This document shows positions 46,901-58,466 of a stretch of DNA of 64,000 nucleotides, one piece after another. Under the pieces are notes generated by a model. The model was not told the DNA's origin and made no database searches. It was given only the letters and a program-made list of their open reading frames with translations. Both the position numbers and the translations under genes were made by a program. The stretch comes from Dipylidium caninum (Eukaryota; Platyhelminthes; Cestoda; Cyclophyllidea; Dipylidiidae). Location: the NCBI GenBank assembly GCA_017562135.1, contig QEYB01000625.1, positions 310,001 through 374,000 of the forward strand. The letters are read 5' to 3'. Position 1 is the first letter of the stretch. Every line of letters starts with the position of its first letter.

Positions 46901-49271
46901 ATGGCGGTCAGCCCAGTCCCACATTTCTATTGGATAACGACGATTTCTATACCGGAGGCAAGCATGCTCTACGAACGAAATTCAACTCTTGCGGGGATCG
47001 CAGAACGCGTATGTTTAGAGCTTTTAATACATTCACGAAATTTGGCACACGCAAATTTTTCAATATTAAAAGTGTTCATAAATAACTGTTGGAATGCTAT
47101 TCCCCCTATTTTTGTTATTCCCCTATGCAATGCTGTTTAACACTGGGGAGAAGGGCCATGATAAAGACTAAAAACTATGGCTTGAAACAATAATTCTTCA
47201 AAAGCTTGTGAGATTTCTAGTAAGTTGGCTATTTCGCCACGTCAAAGGCATCGAATCATCTTATACGCGACGCTGGAATTTGGATAGTTCGCGACATGAA
47301 TGCCGGTTTTCAATTTAAGAAAGTGGATTCATTCACCAAATGGAAAGATGGAAAACAGGATTAATTGTTTTGGGTTCAACCTCCATCATATCATCAGAAC
47401 AACAGTCTGATTTAAAAGCGGTAAAAGGTGAAAAGAAGTTGGTTTTGACAGTATTTGGTTATCGAGTACAACTTATTACCCTCGTGTCGGTCTTACGAAA
47501 TTAATTTGTTGTTCGGCACTTGAAGTTTGGTAATTTTTTGATTCATTTTTTCACGTGAGACTGCTTTCTCAGCCTCCGCATAGTCTAAACTTGACCATTT
47601 ACCGTAAATAAAACTTGTCTCCTTCTTAGCAAGGTTAAACGTCTCTGGGGCCGCTTTTGAAATTCCCTAAGACTTTCGCAACGGGTGAGTCGTGATGGAG
47701 AAGTGGAAAATTTGTAGAACTGATTGCTTTTCTTATGTGCTACCGCGACTTTTAGCTCACCCTGAGGAATGTTGAGTGAGACTGCCGTCGGGCTATCAGC
47801 CTTGACTTTTTTAAGCCCCTTTTAACCGTGGGCGCCGGAGAGGGGATTGGGGTTTGGAGGTGGCGATTAAGTTCGAAATTAGCGAAGTTCAGGCAGACGG
47901 TCAACGATGCTTACTCCCACCCGGTCTTCGAGCTACTTTGGCCTCAGCTGACCCTCCTTAGAATTCTCCTATGCGACTTATTTTTGTTGGAATACACAGT
48001 TTACGGGGGAAGAAACGACATTAAAATTATTTGCTACTATTTTCAAATTAAAATTAGTGGAATATTTATTACGTTGATTGAAACCTTTTGATTATTTCAT
48101 GTATTTACTTTGCCGCTGCATTTGATCTCGTGTTTTAAATAACGCGAGAAGCGACGATTGACCACCGCAGTGGGAGGGGAGAGGTCTTGCCGTTGTATCT
48201 GGGCGAATAGTTGGTCACTTAGATTGAAAGATACGAAATTGATACACCAGTAAACAATACTTAGTGATTTAGGCTTAATAGCCTGTTGCCGAATTTGTCG
48301 CTTTTTACAAATGTAGGGGAAACTTGCCTGCGGTAGACATTATAATTGTGGGTTTATGTGACTATATCTGTTTTTAAACGGAGATAAGAAACAAAATAAT
48401 TAAGTCGCCCTGACACGACGAAACTTTGTGCTGGAAGATGGTATTTACCACTTCATACAATCATATCCCGGGCATGCTTGTTTTACGGTCGGGGTTGTGG
48501 TGATTGCCTCATTCACTTGCTTTTTGATCATATAAATTCGGAAGGGGTTCACCACATTTTTTCAGTATACGGCACTTCCGGTCCTTTTTAAAAATATCCG
48601 GCATCTCTAGCTTTCTACCTCTGTCCATGTTTCGGAGAGGACTGATGTATTCTGATTGTTTGGCGGTGGTAACGTGGTCATGTTGGACTTTGGCTCAATC
48701 TGATTGGTTGACGCTGCGAAAGCGGGAAAATGTTGGGATTTTTGGTTTAAAATTAACCGGCGCTGATAACTTTTACTAACAGCTGTCGTATTCTAACAGT
48801 AAAGGAAGTTTAGAAAATGAATGCAACTGTTGGTGAGGTCCTATACGATTTTAATTCACTTTGGTGTGAGGAATTGCTTTAATAAGGCTAGTAATACAAA
48901 TGATTCAAAGTGAGCGTCTTCAGTGGTCACCGAATGTGCCAAATGTGTTAAAGGGCGATAAACGCGTTTTTTCTCTTTAGCTCAACTACTGCGATTATTC
49001 GACTCGGTCTATAGCAAGTTTTCTGGGTCGCCAAACACAGACCTACTTTCAGAGATTCACAACAGCTCACAATGACACTGTATTGACCGTTCAACTGCCT
49101 TTCGTCTACGGAGATGGGTCCCCACGATTCTACCTCGTCCTCGTCTACGCTACTCACATTGCTGACGTTACAGCAGCGTACAGGTCGCTGTTTATGCACC
49201 GCTTCGTCGACGCCTGTAGGCTGGTTGAGGATAACTGTTACACCAGCCAACTGGGCAGCATTTGTGCTTGA
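43677..49271 (+). CDS. MED14: Probable Mediator complex subunit 14, C-terminal part (4 exons)
   Basis: MED14 is the architectural backbone of nuclear Mediator, which links activators to RNA polymerase II. Four exons join in phase to about 476 residues ending at TGA. I base the assignment on local resemblance, from memory, to the C-terminal half of animal MED14. YFVVLSF..FSSTYLNVRW matches the family's YRKLILCYGT..GSSISIQW. LSALSSRF...TLRLRLSSPS then VARLFF.NR...PLRPS matches ALKCRVALSP...TLQLKVTPEN then LEKFFETRV..PPF. CELHKITMTMAVSP and W...ISIPEAS match the RDCVHIMKLEL and CLTIPPS segments. TVLTVQLPFVYGDGSP matches PVSIIVPIIYDMASG. Similarity is weak over long stretches, and the second exon (45959-46276) is hard to align. 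The N-terminal part was not found. An unrelated gene remains possible. Confidence 0.5.
45959..46276 (+). CDS. MED14: MED14-like exon b
   Basis: 318 nt, 106 codons, phase 0 at both ends, ending IFQT before the strong donor GTAAGT. The CAG acceptor at 45900 would cause an early stop, so I used the one after GTTGTGAAG. Reads LRLPGQLSRWLRDGGRLYLN and on through VTYIVHWLTDIVFEWSRKL. I could not align it convincingly to MED14. Confidence 0.45.
46448..47008 (+). CDS. MED14: MED14-like exon c
   Basis: 561 nt, 187 codons, phase 0 at both ends (acceptor TTGGCTAG, donor GAACGC before GTATGT). It is part of the longest open frame on this strand. It holds the segments that most resemble MED14: TLRLRLSSPS, EKVARLFFLNR, CELHKITMTMAVSP and WITTISIPEAS. 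A Gly/Asp/Ser-rich insert (NPDGSVFTDGSGIQMNDGSS) lies between them. Confidence 0.6.
48981..49271 (+). CDS. MED14: MED14-like last exon
   Basis: 291 nt from a strong acceptor (TTTTTTCTCTTTAG) to TGA, phase 0 with exon c. Reads LNYCDYSTRSIASFLGRQTQ, then DTVLTVQLPFVYGDGSP and a cysteine-containing tail ending QLGSICA. The first AATAAA that I noticed downstream is at 50340-50345. Confidence 0.5.
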   Translation, partial: LNYCDYSTRSIASFLGRQTQTYFQRFTTAHNDTVLTVQLPFVYGDGSPRFYLVLVYATHIADVTAAYRSLFMHRFVDACRLVEDNCYTSQLGSICA

Positions 49272-52200
49272 CTTCTGCTCTGGCTGGGGGAACGGTCTTC
49301 AATAGCGTCGTCTATCATGCCAAACATATCAATAAGGTTGCTAATCCACCAGAGGGATGCTTTATACTGACGATGACGGTGTGTACATTTGTGCACGATA
49401 GTGGAGTCTTACTCCATTAAAACAATGTGCGTTTGTATTGTTGGACATTGCTTTTTAACTTATGAAAGTAAAGGAACTTTTAACATCTGCGTGTTAATTG
49501 ATCTATTTAGCAGCATTGCTGAACTGTAACTCCGAAATGAAGACGCCAAAGTCAGCCCGTCATTTTGAGTCATTTACTCCTGCAACCCACATTTTTGCAA
49601 ACATGTCCTGTAAAAAATTGTATATTTATTCGGATGAAAGTTGAACATCTAATTTTCCTTCTAAAAATAAGCACATTACTTGCATTGTATATCACACCGC
49701 ATTTCCCCCGCCAAGATGGTCATTGTATGCTAAGTTTTTCCCTTCGACTTACTGATTAACCTTCCGTCCATCATCGACTTTCAGAAATTAAGCGTTTGGT
49801 CAATTTAGCCATCCTTGCGTCTAACGTTAATATGGTTGTTTCTTTTGCATTTTTACAGGTACTCACCTTAACATAAAGATTAGGGGTGTATCCCACCAAA
49901 AGACACAACTTTCGTCTCTTTTAACACTGCCGGGTCTGCCGATCGCAAACCTTTTTATGTTATTTGGTAATTTGACAACCTTTCGCGTGGCTTCCGAATC
50001 ACCGGTTTGATAGTACAGATAGTGAAAATGAGGGCTGGCATCGCCTTAAATGGTTGTTTGCGTCTCAGTAGAACTTGTAAGCACTGAGACCACAAAAGCA
50101 GATAAAATAATTTTTTATCGCCTCATTCATCTAAACGAAAATACTGCCCAATTATTTAAGTGAATTGAAAAGAGCCGCATTTTTTTCCTCCCTGATGCTC
50201 TGGCCTTAGCGCGTTTCACGATTTATCGTCTGCACTGGACCTAATGTCCATAAACTTGGCACATGATGTAATTTCGTGCCCGGCGGAAGGGTCGCGTGGA
50301 TGCCTTCAAACTTAGCCGCACAGACTGCATGCGATCCAGAATAAAGGCCCCACCGACCGAGTTTTTGAGGTCTTATTTTCGAGTCTAACGAAAGCACTGT
50401 TGACTCTCTTGACTATTAATTTATAGCCACAGTTGGGATGTCCATCCTCCCTGATTCATCAGTACTAACTAGGATTTCTGCTTGATTTCGAACTTCTATG
50501 CTTAAAGCGATCGTTTAGTTGATTTATTGTCTCAATTCGTACCCAACTGTCCCATCTTGCCTGAGTTCGGATTAACTAAGTTCGCCACAGTAATGACACA
50601 GAGAAGGCGGCTTGAGTGGGGGAAGTGACAAATCTTATCTATCTTTAATTAATATGACAAAAAAAGAGTAAAGGCATGGTAGAAGAAGGCCGCCTGCCAG
50701 TTCTGAGGCATCTTCAACTGCCACATGCACTTTCACCGACCTGCATTCATTCAAAATCCATGAATAAGGAAAGGATGTCCTTCTCTACCGATCTGCTCGA
50801 CACACTTCTACATTCTGATTACTTGGAGTAGTTTAAAGCCCAGAAACGCGTGGCCACTCCGGTGTGTCTGGTGCCAGCGTTAGATCATTTGTCAACTGCG
50901 TAAGAGTGCTCTATTCTTACCAGCCTGGGAACGAGTCCTATAATTTGGGAGATGGCTGCAACGTGGCTGTGTCCACTGACGCAATGGCCCTGGTAACTGC
51001 GAACTTTTGGCCGGATTTATGTCATTTCGGCTTAAAGGGTATTTGGCGGTTGGTGAAGCCATTGGCCTCTTCATTGTCCAACCCCTAATCCGTCATTGTT
51101 GCTTGGGCCAATTTACGGCTAGATTCACACAGTCAATTGCGATTTTGATCAGGTTCTTTGCACTCGTGTTCGACGCGGACTTTTTTACCTATAACAACAA
51201 GAAGTAACTGCCCAAAAAGATGAATAGGGACCAAAGACTCGATATTTAGGCAACTAATGAGTTGGGAGGAGAAGTAGCGCCAATTCAGTGAAAATTGTGC
51301 CTCTATGGGTCATAAAAGTTACCTTAAACTCATCACACAGCTTCTCAGAATCGTGTAGGTTTACATTAATAATAATTAACTTTGGCAAGGCTAAGCAAGC
51401 AAAAAGTTGCCCCCAAAACTCAACTTCATAAGTAAGCTAGATTGTGAAGACTTGGCCATTTGACTAGGGCTCACTGTCCTGTAAAGGCAAATATGTACGA
51501 ACAATCCGTCAGACGACTGCTATGCCAAAGCTGCCAAAAGAAATGAGAACACAAACGCGAGACGAATTGGCTTTTATTTTGTGTCAAGCGAATTCAACAA
51601 ATTTTATCGGAAAAATTGATCTAAGAGGGATTAAAATTTGAGAGAATAAGACTGAGTTTGACATGTTGGAATGAAGCAACTTCATCGCCTTTAACCTCTC
51701 AGGGCGGTTATGATTTAAATTTTATACCGCGATAGACTGATATGTTATGCTGCATGGAAACCACGCTGTTTTCAGTCGTCAGGTTATAATCAAATTAACT
51801 TATGCTTCATCCCCTACTGGAGGGAGTAGACGCATTTTATAAATTCATAAGTGTAGGGTGTTGGTGGCGTCAAATCGTTTAAACACCTTTCCCGTCCGCC
51901 TTACTAACTTGTCCAGGAAATCAAAATACTTACAAAAAATCTAATGTGGTTAACTGCCGCTAAACGCTGATTGTTAGGAGGAAGCATTGTTTTTCCCATC
52001 TTTAAATATCAAAAACCCCTAAACTAGGGTTTTATGATCGAAATTGCCATGACATGCAACATGCAGCTGTCCTCTCCGCTTGTTATAAGGATATTCTTTC
52101 GTCACTTACTTCACTCTGATTTTAGCAAAACATTCGTAGGTAACGAAGGAGTATCTAATTAAACCTAACTGAACTTAATTGGAATAAGTTGTGCAACAAG

Positions 52201-52852
52201 AGTCTTCCCACATCATATGTCCCTTCCTTAGGTACTTCTGGGTGATTTGGACATTAAACAGATTTGTAACTTGGTTCACATAACACTACATTCCATACAT
52301 ATGGAAACCGTACATCAATTCTGAGTGTAGTGGTAGAATTAACAATAAGCTATCATCTGTTCTTCTCGTTTACCTCCGTAAAAATATTTTTACTCACGCG
52401 AGCCAAGTTGTAATTTGACTTCGTCATGATATTCCATAGAAATATACCGAGGTAATTTCGAAGCCAAAAGATCGCCTGCGTCTTATTTTTACATGTCAAA
52501 GAAAGACACGAAAATGGCATGGTCTTCAGCTGTGGACTTTACCAATGTCTAGTGGCATTGATGGTAATTACCCCAAGCATCAGCCAACAGTTTACATTTT
52601 CGGATTTTTATTAGTTATCATTAAAGTGTATTTAATTCCCCTCAGAACAGAGATTATTTAGATCTATTTCTTTTGTGAAAGTTCTTGGAACAAACTTAAA
52701 AATTCAAATACAATGTGGTTGTTTTATTTAATTTTTATTTTAAATAAACAAGACTTAAATAAGGTTTTGATTGGATACTTTACACTTATGGAAGTAAAAG
52801 GAGAGTTGAAATTAATTAAATATTTATAACCAAACAAGACCTTGACTTTTAC
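49272..52852. other. Intergenic, no supported gene
   Basis: AT-rich sequence between the MED14-like gene and 4E-BP. Overlapping short frames at 50864-51207 on both strands have no recognisable content. An AATAAA at 50340-50345 on the plus strand could end the MED14-like transcript. Confidence 0.45.
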
Positions 52853-52856
52853 CCAA

Positions 52857-52862
52857 TATAAG
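52857..52862 (+). promoter_or_regulatory. Possible TATA box of the 4E-BP gene
   Basis: TATAAG immediately after a CCAAT, about 75 nt upstream of the 4E-BP ATG. AT-rich surroundings make chance occurrence possible. Confidence 0.4.
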
Positions 52863-52933
52863 TGAGCCGCGTAAATTCGCCGGCGAGGCCTGGTCCCCTC
52901 TTCGCTTGTTCTCGCCCGCCCAGTCGCTTACAA

Positions 52934-53016
52934 ATGGCCACTAATGGCAGCTCTGATGGTATTCCCTTCCGCCGCATGAAAGTTTCGGATCCTGCACAAA
53001 TTCCTAGTGATTATAG
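52934..53016 (+). CDS. EIF4EBP: 4E-BP exon 1
   Basis: 83 nt from ATG. Encodes [20 protein letters not shown] then AQIPSDY, ending two bases into a Ser codon at the donor TATAG before GTGAAT. The start is the first ATG after the possible TATA box, and the length to the TTPGG sites matches the family. Confidence 0.9.
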
Positions 53017-56000
53017 GTGAATTAATTGCGCATAATTAGTGCCCTTCATCGTTATCGGTCACCGTAGTGCATCCCATTCAAATTTTTTTTCGCACTATTT
53101 ATTGGATATAGGCCCGTCAATTCGATCCGGGGTCTTGACAATCTCTGGTACATTGTACCTCCCTGAGATTTGTGCTAATCGTATGCTTACCCAACATTAC
53201 TTGTTGGCACAGTCTCATGCTTAACTAATTTCCTCCAACAGCACAACCCCAGGCGGAAGCATATTTAGTACTACACCTGGTGGGACGCGAATATTCTACG
53301 ATCGGGATACGATGTTGATGTGTAAAAACTCACCAATAGCACGTTCGCCACCCACGGATTTGGTTTGCCGACCGGGTGTCACTTGTCCGGCAAATTGCAC
53401 TGGTGAATGCCATCTTCCCCATGCGCCCACCAAGAAACCTTCCCCGAAACCCGCGAAGGATACCGAACACGAGACCGCTAATGCGCATAAGGGTGAGTTG
53501 ATGCTGTATTCATTTAATTTTTATTACTACTCCAAAATTATTAACTCTGTTTCATTTGAGCCATTGGTGTTACCATATTTGGTTTATTTCACGATAGTTG
53601 GATTCTGGAACTTGACCTGTTTTCATTAATTTGAAAAAATATGCCCGATGTAGTTTCCTCACTACATTTTCTTTCGGAATCACTCAGGGAGCATAGTAGT
53701 CTTAAGCTACTGAGTCTTCATATCCTTTGGCGCTATCAGCAAAATGGATTACTTTGTACTCCGTGTAGCCATTTGAATTTAGTTACCGATGTACAGAGAA
53801 CACGTTTTAATCGTCCTGTCATTGCGGTACATCTATTCGAGTGGACACATTATTCTCATTCCTGTTAATCGGTAACTCGTTTGCTTAACCTAACCTCATT
53901 TTGAGGGCATCCAAATGTCTTTAAACTATTAGCTGCTTGTCTCTGTAACTACCCTTAATTGTAATAAGGCTGGTTTCGAAGACTGAAGATTTCTTGGGTG
54001 ATAATCGAAAACAGTTGCCGCGTTCCATATTGGACGTAAAAATTTAGTAGTGTGCAAGGGTGGATTTCTATTAGATTCGACTTTGTCCTCCAGGTGCATA
54101 ACTGCCATTTATTTTGTTTTCTACCTCATCCACGATAAATATTACAGGGAACTAACTTAAATTTCGATGGACAAGAACTAATCATTTCTTCGTGGACTAA
54201 TGTTAAACATGGTAAAAAAGTATGTGATGAACGGCTGCTGAAGCAGCCAAAGTGACGTCTCCATGTCCACCGATATCAGAATTCAACCGATGCGTTTGTT
54301 CGAATAACCACATTTTGCACTTTCAGAAAGAGACGCCTCAGGCTGCATTTTGGTTTATATAAAATACACAAGTGTGTGTGTGGTTAGTTACGTACATACG
54401 TTCGTGTGGTTGTATTGTTCCTTCAAAGGTGTTATTTGTGTAAAACACCCTAACAGAATAAAACATCTCGACAAACAAAAGGCGATCTCATTTGAGCGGT
54501 AGATCGCCGTTGATTCTCCTTTCAAGTTCCTTATGCTCGTCTAGCTACCTCATAAAAACTGGTCCTAAACGTGCCACCAGGTCGCCAGAAGGCCGTGCCG
54601 GTGTGGCGGTAATGGTATGGCGGAGAAGTAGACCAAGGCCTCATGCTCCACTTCGGTGCACTTTCTGCCGGAATGCAGGGTACGTGAGAGTACAGATGAC
54701 AGGAGGTCAACAGATTCACAACCTCTTCTCCACTGCCCACCCGCAGCCGCATCTGACCCTCGAGGTTGCCGATTGGAAGGTGATCAGGTGTTGGGATGCG
54801 TAGGCATGTGGTGGCATGCGGTGGCAGGGCGAGGAGGCATCCGAGTGAGGGGGCAGATGGGTCTGTCGCCTTTTCCTCCTCCACCGCTATATCGTACATT
54901 TAGTCGCCCACCGCGGAGACGACAAATGTGTGGCAAACGCGCGCGTACACACACACACACACACACAAACGCAGAGGTTGGGAGAGCTAAAGCCGCGTCC
55001 CACCGCCCTCACTCTCTTGCCGCCTTGGCCACCTGTGGCTTTCCTTCTCCTCCTCCCCCTACTCCTCCTCTCTAGTCGGTGGGGATGTTTTGGTGTCACG
55101 TGGCGTAGGGCGACGTTGTGTGGTGTGGTGTGGTGTAGTGTGGTGTAGTGTTGCATGCCACCACGTAGATACCACCGCGACGCAACTCCCAAATGTTTGC
55201 ACTTCCACCCATTTGCACCTGGGTGCTTTCGCTCCCCTTGTCCCCTCTACTCTATCCGCATCTCCTCCCCACCGTTAACTCTCCCATCCGAGAATCTTTT
55301 GATCGCACAGAGGTGAGTGCAGCCTCGATAAGATGCGTCTAGGGTTGTTGGCGTTTGGTCAAAGCGTGATGTGTCGCAATGGCAAGCGAAATGGCCATGG
55401 AGTCGTAGAGTGTGGGTAAAGCCTATTCGAACTTGGGCGCCTCCTCCACCGCTTCTCCCTCCCTCCTCCCTCCCTCCCTCCCTCTCTCTCTGCGTGCCTC
55501 TGCTATCACTCGCACCTCGCCCTCCACCCGCACAGTGTGGGTGGAGGGGATGGTGGGAGGAGAAGGCAACACCCAGTCACGTGTGGACTGACTATTGGGG
55601 GGCGTATTAGTGGAAGGAGTGTTGAGCGTGGTGAATAAACAAACGGACTCCACAACGCCTGCCTCGGTCGGGGTGTGCGTCACCGCCTGGATGTCGACCA
55701 TACAAGGTGGTTGTGGTGTTGGTGTTAGTGCTGGCCTATTGTCCTATGACTGGAGCACGCCTTATTACGAGTGGATGCTCCAACGTTGTTTTCGTCTGTG
55801 GCTATTCATTCAATCGCTTGCTCGCCCGCTGCTCCGCTCGCCTGGTGGAAGTTGAACCGCGGCGCTCGGCGAAATGTTCGCGCGCCTCGTCAAACGGTGA
55901 AGTCATGCATGGGTTCGGTCATTTGGTATTCGCACGCAGTCGCGTAAGCAAGCAATGCCGACAGTCCCGACCACGAAGCAATTTCGCATCTCACCGGCCG

Positions 56001-58404
56001 CCGCCGACACACTGGGGAAAAGCTCCTACCAACGAGGGGTTTTCGTCCGTCCACAGCACGTGATTGTGGAGTGAAAGAGGGGACGCGGTGGAGACAAGCC
56101 TTGCAGACGGATTAGGGTGAGGGTTATTGCACGTCCTTCCGTGGTGGAATGAGGCTGGTTGATTGTGGAAGTATGGCTTCTCTGTCCATCCCATCCCATC
56201 CCCTCCCCTCCCCTCTTCTCTCCTCACTACACCCGATCGTCTTCACATTCCCTTGATTCTTCTACAGTGCATGCGTTTGCTCACAAGTAGGCATGCACAG
56301 TCAGTCTCCTTCCCTTCGGGTGTCGAATCGCAATACTCCCTCGCCTGTATATTGGCGCGTTTCGTATCGATGAGACAGTCAAAGGTGGGAGGAGACGGCT
56401 CAATGTCGTGGTCTTTCAGTGGGTGGTGAGGCGTTCTGCATACCCGACTGACGGAGTGCGCTTGAAGTGCGTCCATATTCACTGACACCGCCTTGTAGGC
56501 CGAGCATCGTGGACGTGAGACAGGTCACTTTCCATGTTCAGCCGATCGCGAGTGGCAGAATGGGGAGGAGGTGGAGCGTCGAGATAGACGACGACGACGA
56601 CGACGACGACGACGGCGAGAGTGGGCGACATTAGATTAGTTGAAGGCGGAGTGTATAATAAGCATTAATCTGAAGCAGTCATCCCGCTCCTATCTCCTAT
56701 CTTTTCATTGCTGGCGACGGCGTTGAAAGGACGTGAAGCATGTGGGGAGGCGAGGGAAAACGCATCCTATCAGTCGAGGACGTCGTTCTTCGGCAAGTGC
56801 GGCTCGTCTCTACTAATTTCCCCAAACGGAAGGCTAAGTTTGTTTATCACGTGATCACTTACGTGGTTGTTCACATCGAGAACCTTACAAAATTCATTCA
56901 TTCTCTTTCGACGACCCTTTCCTGCATCCTTGTTCCAATTTTATCTTCTCACTTCATTTGGTAAAATACACCCTCACTGTCGTTATTTCTAGGCGGAAGA
57001 CTACATGTTAACCTCGTCTTTTTCGCATAAACTTCGTCTTTCTCCGTACAAACTACTGTTTTAATTGATTCTTAACAGGTTTCTGCCTTCTAACGGACTG
57101 CTTTAACACCGCCCATGGCGGCTGAAAGTTAATGCTTCTCTGACTCTATGACACTTGAACCTGTCTTTTTATCTTTATCATATCCACCTTTGTGTGTCTG
57201 CGCTGACCAAGCGTCTTTTGTGTTTTTTTTTTCTCCTCATCTTCCTCCCGTTAGAAATTTTTCGTTTGCTGAGGTGAGAGCATTATCTCTTCCTGTTTAA
57301 TTCTAATCTAAATCTCAACCCTCCACCCAATAGTGCGCAGTAGTCGCCCATCTCGTTTAAATTAAGCCCCGGCTCCCCTTTCGCGCCGCGGCAGTGTCAC
57401 CTTCCGGCATTGCTCCCCCTTAGACGTTTGTCAAAACGTCATTCCTTGTTCGAATAAAACATTCTCGACAATTAATGGGGGACGGCTTTAGTACTCGTTT
57501 AAAGGCACTTTTGAATCTGCTTGACTTAATTGCTATCCCCACTCGCCTGATATTCGTCCAACTCTTTTTTTGTAGTGGCTCACTTTGTCAAATTGCCACC
57601 CCATGAAACAGTAATTTTTTTGTAGGCAGCACAGGTGGAGTTCTCTTTGTGACGTCAATTTTCTCTTTCTTTCCTCAACCTTGTAGGCGCGACACTCTTT
57701 TTAAAGTGGTGGGCCACTAGAAATGAGATGGAGGCATATTTTTAAGCATTCCACTCTCCACCTGTACTTAAAATGGAGAGTTTGGCTCTAAACGAGACGG
57801 TCTATCCTGCGGTCTGCTCACCTAGGCGGCATTTCTGGTTCTAACGTGAACAGGGTAAATAGCGACAACTGATTCCCATCTGGTCAGCTTTTTGCACAGC
57901 CATCTTATCCAAACGCCAGATAGATACACAAGTGTTTGTGTGCTCTCAGCTTTACCAACTGCTACGGCCGTTCAATCCCACAGCTCCTTCCTTGCTCCAG
58001 TGTACATTTAAGGTGTGGTCGACCTCGAGGCTGTTCTGCCCTGGGTCCGTTCCACCCGTTAATGGCCTATTTGACAGCATTAATGTGCTGAAACACGTCA
58101 ACAATACACCGGAGCGGTTCTTGCCGTGTGCATCAGTCCCGGCTGTCAACGTCATTTTTCATTATCGTCTAGTGTTTGGAAGTATTCTGTGTCTGATACG
58201 ATGGTTGCTTAGCCTTTCTCCTTCAATAGGACGGAATATGCAAATATAAGTTGAGTTTCGAAGGTTTGTTGGACCTCGGATGAGTGGGGGGATCTTCTGG
58301 AGGGCAACGTCTCGCGCATTGTGGAAATCTCCTTAAGTTTAGGTTTAAAAGTTGCCTTCTCTCCCCTTTTAGGTGACGAAGGGCCTTTTGACATTGACCT
58401 TTGA
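52934..58404 (+). CDS. EIF4EBP: eIF4E-binding protein (4E-BP), three exons, complete
   Basis: A translation repressor that binds the cap-binding factor eIF4E and blocks eIF4G until phosphorylated by TORC1. The exons at 52934-53016, 53242-53492 and 58373-58404 join in perfect phase to 121 residues, close to the 118 of human 4E-BP1. Landmarks in order: [20 protein letters not shown] with both TTPGG phosphorylation sites; YDRDTMLM, the eIF4E-binding helix, with Met where the canonical YxxxxL motif has Leu; NSP and SPP sites; PGVT; a Cys-containing segment CPANCTGEC; a Lys/Pro-rich linker; and the C-terminal TOS motif FDIDL followed by the stop. The N-terminal RAIP motif is replaced by DGIP. Intron 1 is 225 bp. 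Intron 2 is 4.9 kb and contains the entire left arm of the large inverted repeat. Confidence 0.93.
53242..53492 (+). CDS. EIF4EBP: 4E-BP exon 2, core
   Basis: 251 nt after acceptor CTCCAACAG. Completes Ser, then reads [20 protein letters not shown], the eIF4E-binding motif, [27 protein letters not shown] and the Lys/Pro linker ending NAHK. The donor AAGG before GTGAGT leaves one base of a Gly codon. Confidence 0.95.
54947..54966. repeat. (AC)10 microsatellite
   Basis: Ten AC units in the left arm. The mirror copy at 61317-61338 has eleven GT units. The two-base difference changes which frames stay open in the two arms. Confidence 0.9.
55115..55150. repeat. TGGTG/TAGTG minisatellite
   Basis: Tandem pentamer and decamer units (TGGTGTGGTG, then TGGTGTAGTG twice). 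The reverse complement lies at about 61134-61170 in the right arm. Confidence 0.8.
55371..56063. repeat. Apparently identical core shared by both arms (mirror 60221-60913)
   Basis: Overlapping open frames of 79, 92, 86 and 118 codons, covering this block in several frames and both directions, have identical translations in the two arms. The DNA must therefore be essentially identical here for about 690 bp, while the outer and inner parts of the arms show changes. Confidence 0.75.
56587..56613. repeat. (GAC)9 trinucleotide repeat
   Basis: Nine perfect GAC units in the left arm, against five in the right arm (59687-59701). Confidence 0.92.
58373..58404 (+). CDS. EIF4EBP: 4E-BP exon 3, TOS motif
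   Basis: 32 nt after a strong acceptor (TTCTCTCCCCTTTTAG). With the G from exon 2 it reads [10 protein letters not shown] and stops. FDIDL fits the TOR-signalling motif at the C-terminus of 4E-BPs (FEMDI in human 4E-BP1), and the phase matches exactly. It lies in the spacer of the inverted repeat. Confidence 0.88.
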
Positions 58405-58452
58405 GACGCCAAGTCATCACAATGTGTCAAATCTTCCAAGGGCAAAACGAAA

Positions 58453-58466
58453 AATAAATAAATAAA
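58453..58466 (+). terminator. Polyadenylation signals of 4E-BP
   Basis: Three overlapping AATAAA hexamers (AATAAATAAATAAA) about 50 nt after the 4E-BP stop. Ending here would keep the right arm of the inverted repeat out of the transcript. Confidence 0.65.

Larger units (their letters stand above)
54233..56777 (+). repeat. Large inverted repeat, left arm
   Basis: About 2545 bp that reappear in reverse complement at 59523-62077. The inner end stops after CGCATCCTATCAGTCGA and the outer end fades within GCTGCTGAAGCAGCCAAAG. The arm lies wholly inside 4E-BP intron 2. It carries (AC)10 at 54947, GGTGT-type units at about 55115-55150, a CT-rich run at about 55450-55490 and (GAC)9 at 56587. The many open frames on both strands are also found in the other arm and have no recognisable domain. 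They look like by-products of GC-rich repetitive DNA. Confidence 0.95.

Noticed and set aside
53895..53935. [11 protein letters not shown] before a stop as the 4E-BP TOS exon
   Set aside because: FEGIQ does not fit the TOS pattern. FDIDL at 58386-58401 fits, with the correct phase, a strong acceptor and an immediate stop.
55707..56063. 118-codon ORF identical in both arms as a conserved gene
   Set aside because: The identity extends to all frames and both strands, so it reflects identical DNA and not protein conservation. No domain is recognised.
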